Assembly (NCBI RefSeq): GCF_016863615.1
Contig: NZ_BOPF01000024.1
Coordinates: forward strand, 1-64,000
Reading direction: 5' to 3'
Length of the DNA: 64,000 nucleotides
DNA from: Virgisporangium aliadipatigenens
GTDB taxonomy: Bacteria; Actinomycetota; Actinomycetes; Mycobacteriales; Micromonosporaceae
Within the stretch, counting starts at the first letter, position 1. The number at the start of each line of letters is the position of its first letter. A program made the position numbers and the translations under genes. This document shows positions 59,801-64,000 of this stretch, one piece after another. Below the pieces are notes generated by a model. That model was not told the origin of the DNA. It made no database searches and saw only the letters and a list, made by a program, of their open reading frames with translations.

Positions 59801-62800
59801 GACGGGCTCGGGCAGCGGTTGAGGCACGTCGTCGACGCCGAGAACGCCCGCCGCGCGGCCGCGGCACCGACGCCGCGCGCCCCGGGCACCCGCGGCCCGA
59901 CGTACCCGATCGTCGAACGGGGCAAGCGCGGCACCGCCGCCGAACGGGCCGAACGGGCCGGGCCGAGCCGTTCGGCGTCGGAGATCGTCGCGGAACGCGC
60001 ACCGTCCACCGCGCACCTGTCCGAACTGCGCGACCTGTGGCTCGGCGAGGGCACCCCGACCAGGGCGGCGCTGGCCGGCCCGAACGGCCCACGGATCGCG
60101 CGGAAGCTGGCGGCGAACCCGGAACTGATCGTGCTGCTCGCCCGGTACGACGACACCGGCGAGATGCTGGAACGCGCCGTCGCGGATCCGGACTCGCTGG
60201 ACGCGCTGACGTTCACGGCGTTCCTGAGCCGGCCGGGCAACTTCACCGCCGCGCCGCGGCCGGGCGAACGCGAGCGGGAGCGGTTCGAGCGCGACTTCGG
60301 CCGCTGGACCGACCGGGTCGGCGGCGCGGAACTGCGCGACGTGGCGCAGCGCACCTGGTCCCACCACGAGTACGCGCAGCACCGTGCGGCGTACGAGCGG
60401 GCGGCGGCGATCGACACCCGGCGGCGAAAGTTCGAGCCGCACCGGCCGGGCGACTGGGCACCCTCGGGGGAGGTGCACCTGCACGAGGACGTGCGGGACT
60501 ACATCTCCGACTGGGACCTGCGGGCGCTGCGCGCCATCGCCAACGGCTCCACCCCGCGCGAGGGCGCGGCGCTGAACTCGCCGCAGCACACGCACACCGA
60601 CCGCGGCGCGCACGGCATCTCGTTCGCCTACGTCCTCAACGAGGAGTGGAAGGTGGACGTGCTCGCGTACGCGCGCAGCATCGGGCGCAAGGGCAACGAC
60701 TACAAGTGGTCGACCGGCGGCGGGTACACCTCGGGACCCGCCGGCATGGACCACCTCAACAACGACCCGCTGGTGCTGCCCTCCCGCCGGATGGTGCGCG
60801 AACATCACGAGCGGCAGGCCGATCCGGACCGCGTTCCGCCCGCGCCCACGGCACCGGCGGAGCCGCCGCGGACGGCGTACGACGTGCTCGCCACGGAACT
60901 GGCGACCGGGGTGCACCTCGGGACGGCCGGGCCCGCCGTCGAGCGCCCCGCACCCCGCGCCACGAACGGCTTCGTCTTCGGCACGGCCGGCAGCCGCGAC
61001 GCGCTGCGGATGCCGACGGACGCGCGGGCGCAGGCGTTCCGGATGCGCATGGCCGACCGCTCCGCTCCGGTGCCGGGCGCGCACCCGACGCTCCTCGTCG
61101 ACGCCAACGGCACCCCGGTTCCCGAAGCGGCCCTGGCGTACCTGCGGGCCGTGGTCGCCGGCATCGAGCCGCGGCTGGACCGGGCCGGCGCGGCGGGCGG
61201 TCAGAAGCCGGGCGACGAGTGGTGCGTGGACGTGCTCGTCGCCGCGCGGGGCGCGCTGTTCGACCGGACCGGCATCCCGGCCGGCCGAACGCTCGACGAC
61301 GCCGCGCTGCGCCCGGACCGCTGGTCGCAGTGGGGACCCGGCCGGACGTGGCCGCGCGTGCCGGGCTTCGCGGCGGTCTCCGACCTGGTGGGCGCCGCCG
61401 GAAGCACCGGGCGCGTCGGGTTCGTGCTCGCCGACGGCCCGAACGGCGCCCCCGGCCACGCCTGGCTCGTCACCCGCGCCCCGTCGGGGGACGTCGTCTG
61501 GCTCGACCCGACCAACCCACACGTCGCCATGAAGGCGGTGTCGGACGCGGCGATGCGCGGCCGGGCGGCGATGTCGACCAGGGCGCTGGTCTTCGAGTCC
61601 GACGGCCGGCCGGTCCCGTTGCCGCGCACCCTCGAGTCGGACTCGCCGGCCGCGGTGGGCGCGCTCGCCGGCGCCGGCCGGTGGGGCCTCGTCGGCGGCG
61701 AACTGGAGACGATGGTCCGCGTCGGCGAGCCGGTCGTGATCACCGCCGAGAACAAGGAGACGTTCAGCGCCAACGAGTTGCCGGACTTCGGCGTGACGCT
61801 CGGCAGCATCACGCGCCTCGCCATCGAGATCAAGGTCGACGCGCGGCCGGTCTTCCTGGGCGCCTCGGGCGTCTGGTACTCCCATCAGCACCAGCTCCAT
61901 CTGGCCGGCGACCGCCTCGTGCGCAACGAGGTCTGGCAGATCGCCGAGGTGGTCTACCTGCCGGGCGCGGCGGTCGGCGGCGAGTGGCGCGAGACGGAGA
62001 CGGCCACCCACCAGCACCGGCGCGCGGTCGAGGTGGTGGCCTGGCTGGAGGAGGCCGGCCGGCAGGGGTTCAGCGTCACGCAGGCGCTGACGCCGTTCCG
62101 GGAGGGGCTCGGCGCGACCTTCGACGCCTGGTACGGCGCGCGGATGGCGCAGCGGCCGGACAATCGCGCGCTCGCCGACCTGCGCGAGGCGTTCACCGAG
62201 ACGCGCGACGGCCTCGTGCCGTGGGTCAACGAGAACGACATGACCGAGGACGAGGTGCTGTGGCAGCCCGAACGGGTCGTCGACGAGCGGATCGGCATCC
62301 AGACCACGGGCGGGGTGCCGGCCGCGGGGGTCATCTCGTTCCTGCGCGGCGTCGAGCGGCGCAGCACGGGACTCTTCTCCACGCCCGAGCAGGCGGCGGC
62401 CGGGCGTTCGGCGCGGCCGTTCGACCTGGTGCGGTACGTCCAGCGGATGTCGATCGCCGTCTCCGAACGGGTCGCCCGCGACTACGCGCAGGCGCTGGCG
62501 TTCGGGCCACTGGGCGAGGAACACCAGCGCACGCTGCTCGGCTTCGAGGAGTCACTGGCGCTGCGCGGGCAGATCGTCACGGCGGTCACCCACATCATGA
62601 CGCTCGTGACGGGGCTGCTGAAGATGCCGATGCTGGTCAAGGTCCGGCTGATGGCGCTCAACCGGCACGAGGTCGACGACCTGCTGGAGCAGTTGCCGGC
62701 GAGCGCGCGGCGGTACCTGGCCGCCAACGCCGACCGGATCATCGAGGAGATCGGCACGGTCGCGCGGACCGACATCCACGCGCTGCCGGGGGTGGAGAGC

Positions 62801-63583
62801 ACGCTCCCGTCGCGCAACTGGCTGGATCACGAGTTCCACGGCGAGACGCTGATCCCGTCGCCGGAGCCGGGCGGCGAGCCGGAGCCGATCCGGTTCACGG
62901 CGCGGCAGTATCTGCGGTTCGCGTTCACCGGTGACCGTTCGCTGCGGGTCTCGCGCAACGACATCTTCGGCGAGACCAAGACGATCAGGACCCAGCCGGC
63001 GCGGGCCGGCACCCAGGGCATGCCGCTGCAGGCGATCGAACGGCGCCTGCACGTCGAACGGCTCGACCCCACCCGGCGCGGCCCGATCAGCCAGGTCGTC
63101 TCCCTGGACGAGAGCGAACGGGAGGTCAACTCCACACTCGACATCGTCCAGCGGGCGTACGCAGACGCGCTCGCGGCGCGGGAACTGTCCCAGTCGCACG
63201 GCGGGATCGAGAGCGCCGCCTACGCCTGGAGCGGCGGGCCGGGGCAGCCGATCCGTCCGGCGCCGGCCCCCGGAACGACACTCGCGCGCACCGATCCCGC
63301 CGAGGCGATCCAGTGGATGTTCCTGCGGCAGTTCGGGGTGCAAGGGCGGGATCCGATCGCACAGGCGGTGCTGACGGCGTTCGGGCAGCTCGTCGCCGGC
63401 AACGAGGCGGCGGCCGTCGAGACGCTGCTCGGGGTGGCCGTGCCGCTGCAGGAGGCGCACACCAAGGCGGCCTGGCTGGAACACGTCGTCAGCGTCACCG
63501 ACGCCGTTGCGGACCCGGTGATGCGGGCCCACCTCGGACGGCTGGAGACGCTGGTGATCAAGTGCGTGCCGGTCAACGCGTGA
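50882..63583 (+). CDS. Giant 4233-residue protein with tandem duplication and papain-like toxin-type region
   Basis: No known protein is recognised over its full length. Residues 1-150: unassigned N-terminus with a basic patch (KKKRRKK) and Pro/Ala linker, no signal peptide. Residues about 152-1735 and 1759-3347: two copies of one helix-rich unit, both starting PEREL and both ending in a module with HxHxDVRD, then QHxHxDRG, SFAYV and RSIGRKGNDYKW (1640-1650 and 3266-3276). About 3350-3560: a region with C3448 (EWCVDVLVAARG), H3526 (GHAWLVTR) and D3542 (VVWLDPTNP), as in papain-fold glutamine deamidase toxins. 3560-4233: unassigned. AGGAGG precedes the ATG. Export through the ESX system is possible but unproven. 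Confidence 0.75.
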   Translation: MTSPTMEDCLGDRVIAAGAGVLYLHTGDPGTTPPTAAVERAAAATSQPGTIQVHIGPIEESSTLLNRYFAKRPAATRGQMVLHFDDTVPPDVAERLAARYGVRLAPPPGTAPAPAGAKKKRRKKPGAARAAQAGASSAPPPAAAPPAGPPVPERELNRVIALVREGRAATLTTRERWLRDALRTAVSHTGWSAGWPLRDMAEYLLTLNLVMRTDDLAHLTRPETIQAMLSNPKALEFAGRIPAIALIAGHRPDLVPFIAESERWRLDVLNQPAAAPALLSDPTLFDRALADPEVNDLVDDFIRMVGPVLGMNPDIFGKVGDDHRMLEALGRGPSGTVWARAISRIPQLRAAIMGSRLPQRVLENALGVASLPAAALAAGERLRLDADDWREILTDTAFLSDLYDVPRVLPALVVSPALMRAAQEHDVVLEQLATRPDGLRLVDLFFENPPLADRFGAEPQLLKTAVDNPAVVQRISADPKPFVRATNLGAALRDATAPAWATARPAVARGNDPLARARAASPALAAALSSGAPTPPPAMLQYLADHPKLLDAPHEYRRLLHKPELFPLLLEHQRAAAAMARLPADARREVTEGVPPSGDLVRMLLRYPFAWERLVGVLRPELPYLLRSLQAAPANVRTVTHRAMYELPSYAWYAAMLPTALVGNATFPRFGPHLGNGENFSGITTHRIVGNIRTVTARGDRNAENVWRGLMRSPAVQRLVMQNREAGQVLISGSFRDGFHPLVSWQGSAVLDDYPTVLETLNRIGHQPGMTMNHWAYLFADADLLPWLERALADENPDRPVAQALLMPDLLPTVTGSDDFRELLADEGLLDAIRRALREGGSAASAQLRTLIERNLPRLLTADGEQTDNPETAELMRTLTGGRTEFERALDAKIAAERADGDEWDEDEAAENRAVVLATYDRLAGADTAGLRDLVRRHPTLAKALLADSELFDLYEDRPSVRRILENSAAARRLTVDRDFVAGLLKNDELYTRFLREGDQFRKDLIAYPARREALALNPEYARAEPELADVVNASTDAFHLVADDDDITRLALRHEYVRTALRQGGELLTKLFDGGSLVQRVVLGSEVLLTAVRRDPALVDRLSTQGPLLEALDRHPGVVDRFVPVPPAGRQLTPAMENMGRQAFAAILLSKPEFHEGLAGASTETADLLFASPQLLQFVVDKAPGLVEAIDRQPALADLVLRPAVRKLLLKEPSLADDLVEDIDGWRGVLRDSVGLADRLTASPPLLDALRAHKHLRDAAERLRPLAADLAATAGPPLWSALAAHPELAGVLSGGGWRAMRTNTELLRTLSNERVDLGAGPEENAAAWRTLLSRGELLRAVETDLSRGDLTPEALGPRLADLAAREEARRAAATVAAPTASRPHTYALPERAKRGTAAERAELTGAAGRRAKAAPQPATEPRAVRELREWWRREGTAGQQALAGPAGEALATALAAHPELLVLLRRYEHLLEQVVADPAAVDGLTFARFLGRGGYSGAGGFEHDFGAWTNAIGAGAGAELRDAARPVWERRDYRRRKDEHDELVALERRIAEFEPHVRDSWEPSGTVHIHDDVRDSLTDADLEVLHGIAAGTGGPREEDFEIQINVPLHQHVDRGANGVSFAYVVNEQWSVDVFVYSRSIGRKGNDYKWPREGGYTSGPAGMDRLINGGYLGPSRARVRDLVAERREAAAQGILDRTPPRRTAPAEVPENAYDALAAELRQQPTGVHLGGPSRRNRATQPAQQGESGPAQQAVLKPLPERELTKIITTLRQGRRAHVLASREKWLRDALRTAVAGTGWRDNWPIAQVAEYLLTLHQAVRSNDTGHLTRPETIQALLDNPKALEAAGATPAIGLVAGHRPDLVPAIAASEQWRDEVLHDFRAVPALLADPTVFDEALADPAVGDLVDDYIRFIAAILGQNPTLYKLIGHNRDLLEALGRGPSGTAWARAMVAVPELREAILGAPDPVRTLENAVGLASLPAAALAVEERVRLSTADWREVLDDRAFVSALYAAPRALPALVVSPDLMRAARTDPRVLALLGERPEGVRLVDVLLENPKLVDRLAADVTLLETAVRNPAVAQVLSEEPTRFDRSQDLGSVLRNAKAPAWATTRPTRPRGNDLLARAKAASPALAAALATGAPKPDPAMLQYLVEHPKLLDAPHEYRRLLHKPELFAPLLQHRRHSAELARVPENLRGVVAGVPPSGDLVRALLRYPFAWERLVGIRVPDLPELLDSMRDAPADARAGTLRGMFEVPAFGWYAALLPGVVRNSIVFPRFGPQTGNAESHAGLAAHKMIHNIRLLTGRGDDDSRRIWTHLLASPAALRLALQNRDAAQAFVSGNFDDGRHPLVPYRGSAVLTDFPRVLETLNRYGFQPGMTMDHWQDFLAEEDLLRFLENALSGEPGRAALAEALLSPELLPTVIGSDELHLLLDGPELLDLLQQTLERLPREAALSQLRTLLAEQLPRLLTDDGEPIDNPETAALMRTLTGDRAGFARAVDAKLAAERADADEWEEDEAAENRAVFMSYFDRLAEPGMSGLRTLVARFPTLAKAVMMRSELFDLYEDRPSVRRLLSTSPAARRLTVDAAFVSALLTNDKLYARFLGEGELFRRELVTYESRRESMALNKEYVHAELHDDTVAVLNSGHEAFRLISEDDDITRLAMRHGYVRDVFTQGGLLLSELLDHGSVVQKVFVSNETLLRAAHQDAERVRQLRAQAVSVGVSEEDAADAHPTLVARLNDRPVLLYALERHNDLFDRLMPANAKDRAAQVERTFRNLTADRFYEPFARASQETVDLLFSSPDLLKFAQMVPALVDAVGRQPGIAEVAARPAVRNLLFRHHELLQDLVEHLESWRGVLRDGRGLAERLSADPALLAAMRAHPHIRQVAERVRTVAADMIAAGGPPLWTAFVPNPGLAKAVSGTGWKGLRQHTALLRALSDRAVDLPAESWRVLLARLDDLRAIDTELGERALSPDGLGQRLRHVVDAENARRAAAAPTPRAPGTRGPTYPIVERGKRGTAAERAERAGPSRSASEIVAERAPSTAHLSELRDLWLGEGTPTRAALAGPNGPRIARKLAANPELIVLLARYDDTGEMLERAVADPDSLDALTFTAFLSRPGNFTAAPRPGERERERFERDFGRWTDRVGGAELRDVAQRTWSHHEYAQHRAAYERAAAIDTRRRKFEPHRPGDWAPSGEVHLHEDVRDYISDWDLRALRAIANGSTPREGAALNSPQHTHTDRGAHGISFAYVLNEEWKVDVLAYARSIGRKGNDYKWSTGGGYTSGPAGMDHLNNDPLVLPSRRMVREHHERQADPDRVPPAPTAPAEPPRTAYDVLATELATGVHLGTAGPAVERPAPRATNGFVFGTAGSRDALRMPTDARAQAFRMRMADRSAPVPGAHPTLLVDANGTPVPEAALAYLRAVVAGIEPRLDRAGAAGGQKPGDEWCVDVLVAARGALFDRTGIPAGRTLDDAALRPDRWSQWGPGRTWPRVPGFAAVSDLVGAAGSTGRVGFVLADGPNGAPGHAWLVTRAPSGDVVWLDPTNPHVAMKAVSDAAMRGRAAMSTRALVFESDGRPVPLPRTLESDSPAAVGALAGAGRWGLVGGELETMVRVGEPVVITAENKETFSANELPDFGVTLGSITRLAIEIKVDARPVFLGASGVWYSHQHQLHLAGDRLVRNEVWQIAEVVYLPGAAVGGEWRETETATHQHRRAVEVVAWLEEAGRQGFSVTQALTPFREGLGATFDAWYGARMAQRPDNRALADLREAFTETRDGLVPWVNENDMTEDEVLWQPERVVDERIGIQTTGGVPAAGVISFLRGVERRSTGLFSTPEQAAAGRSARPFDLVRYVQRMSIAVSERVARDYAQALAFGPLGEEHQRTLLGFEESLALRGQIVTAVTHIMTLVTGLLKMPMLVKVRLMALNRHEVDDLLEQLPASARRYLAANADRIIEEIGTVARTDIHALPGVESTLPSRNWLDHEFHGETLIPSPEPGGEPEPIRFTARQYLRFAFTGDRSLRVSRNDIFGETKTIRTQPARAGTQGMPLQAIERRLHVERLDPTRRGPISQVVSLDESEREVNSTLDIVQRAYADALAARELSQSHGGIESAAYAWSGGPGQPIRPAPAPGTTLARTDPAEAIQWMFLRQFGVQGRDPIAQAVLTAFGQLVAGNEAAAVETLLGVAVPLQEAHTKAAWLEHVVSVTDAVADPVMRAHLGRLETLVIKCVPVNA
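51335..56080 (+). repeat. Tandem unit 1 of the giant gene
   Basis: Encodes about residues 152-1733. It starts PERELNRVIALVREGRAA and ends AYDALAAELRQQPTGVHLG. Segments near-identical to unit 2 include MLQYLADHPKLLDAPHEYRR (52498 region) and DLYEDRPSVRR (53740 region). Confidence 0.85.
56156..60925 (+). repeat. Tandem unit 2 of the giant gene
   Basis: Encodes about residues 1759-3347. It starts PERELTKIITTLRQGRRA and ends AYDVLATELATGVHLG. It is colinear with unit 1 along its whole length with only short insertions and deletions, which points to an in-frame internal duplication of about 4.8 kb. Confidence 0.85.
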
Positions 63584-63592
63584 GCGTGGGAA

Positions 63593-64000
63593 CTAACCAC
63601 CGCTCATGAAGTCGGCCAACACCCGGGCGGCGGCCGGTGAGTCGGCGAGCCGTTCCAGCCGGGCCTTCATGGTCCGGTCCCGGAACCGGCCGGCCGGCGA
63701 GTCGTCGAGACTGGCGTGCATCATCTCCACCAGCGCGGCGGCCTGCTCCTGCTGGTCCCACACCCGACGCAGGCAGGTGTCGGAGTAGTCGCGCAGGGCC
63801 GTCTCGTCGCCGTGTCGCAGGTGGGCGACGAGCGCGGGGGCGAGCGTGAACGCGTCGTGGATCGCCAGGTTCATGCCCTTGCCGCCCAGCGGCGCGATGA
63901 CGTGGGCCGAGTCGCCGACGAGGTGCAGCCGCCCGGCCGAGATCGGCTCGTGCACCTCGGCCCGCAGCGGCACCACGCTCTTCTCGGTGATCGGCCCGGT
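63593..64000 (-). CDS. pobA: 4-hydroxybenzoate 3-monooxygenase-like protein, C-terminal part (cut by window end)
   Basis: The visible 135 codons encode the C-terminus of a PobA-type flavin hydroxylase: EKSVVPLRAEVHEPISAGRL, GDSAHVIAPLGGKGMNLAIH (the FAD-ribityl motif), then YSDTCLRRVWDQQEQAAALV. The usual aromatic residues near the RVW helix differ from classical PobA (RVWKAQRFSWW-like), so the substrate may not be 4-hydroxybenzoate. The gene runs off the right edge; the internal GTG at 63976 is not its start. Convergent with the giant gene, 9 nt apart. Confidence 0.8.
   Translation of the reverse strand, partial: TGPITEKSVVPLRAEVHEPISAGRLHLVGDSAHVIAPLGGKGMNLAIHDAFTLAPALVAHLRHGDETALRDYSDTCLRRVWDQQEQAAALVEMMHASLDDSPAGRFRDRTMKARLERLADSPAAARVLADFMSGG

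Noticed and set aside
49100-62524. Minus-strand open frame of 4474 codons opposite the giant gene
   Set aside because: It is the antisense shadow of GC3-biased codons. Its product is Arg/Pro/Gly/Val-rich with no domains. Only its C-terminal 543 codons (the amidase, starting at ATG 50731 with a ribosome binding site) are real.
1-64000. tRNA, rRNA, transposase, integrase or attachment sites
   Set aside because: No T-loop-like motifs, rRNA stretches, transposase or integrase frames or flanking direct repeats were recognised by eye; a tRNAscan or ISfinder search could still find something missed.

Overview
The window is very GC-rich, gene-dense DNA with almost exclusively G/C-ending codons, GTG and TTG starts, many ATGA/GTGA start-stop overlaps and a type VII secretion (ESX-like) locus. 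It comes from an actinomycete; the gene families suggest a soil genus such as those in Micromonosporaceae, but that placement is inference. No rRNA, tRNA, CRISPR array or insertion sequence was seen.

Layout. 1-12.8 kb: a type VII secretion locus. It has two YbaB-like genes, an EspC-like gene, a PPE/EspB-like gene, two WXG100 genes, eccC (minus strand), then eccD, eccB and two more WXG-like genes. An FAD monooxygenase gene lies inside it. No mycosin (MycP) or EccE gene is visible. eccC and eccD diverge from one symmetric promoter. 12.8-15 kb: a small membrane protein, an S1-domain protein and an SDR oxidoreductase. 15-18 kb: a sugar ABC importer without its own ATPase. 18-24 kb: small conserved proteins, a truncated adenylate-forming enzyme, a broken SEC-C gene, and VOC and YafY/WYL genes. 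23-32 kb: two related NarL-type two-component systems, one divergent from an ABC exporter; an ArsR/SRPBCC pair; and a CHASE-domain sensor kinase. 32-41 kb: cell-surface proteins, an MBL hydrolase, a MarR regulator divergent from an NAD(P)-binding protein and an MFS transporter, and a Baeyer-Villiger-type monooxygenase coupled to an SDR. 41-49 kb: an OmpR/HK pair, a chitin/cellulose LPMO, a DUF305 lipoprotein, an ankyrin/YciO operon and an M4 metalloprotease. 49-64 kb: a secreted amidase, a 12.7-kb gene for a 4233-residue protein, and the end of a PobA-like hydroxylase gene.

The most unusual gene is the giant one at 50882-63583. It contains two tandem copies of a unit of about 1600 residues, each ending in the same His-rich, RSIGRKGNDYKW-containing module. 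They are followed by a region with a Cys/His/Asp arrangement like papain-fold glutamine deamidase toxins. A role as a very large effector or toxin-like protein, possibly a client of the ESX locus, is a hypothesis only.

Three window-wide signals are not explained by the genes. First, a 28-codon mini-ORF sits at two unrelated gene junctions, joined by ATGA overlaps on both sides. Second, the 13-bp palindrome GTCCACWGTGGAC occurs five times exactly and three times with one mismatch, with no link to gene type. Third, a TANNNT box lies 6-8 nt upstream of at least twelve start codons, which fits widespread leaderless transcription. Hairpin repeats built on GATCTTGCA(G/C)T(T/C)GTGG occur at two gene ends.
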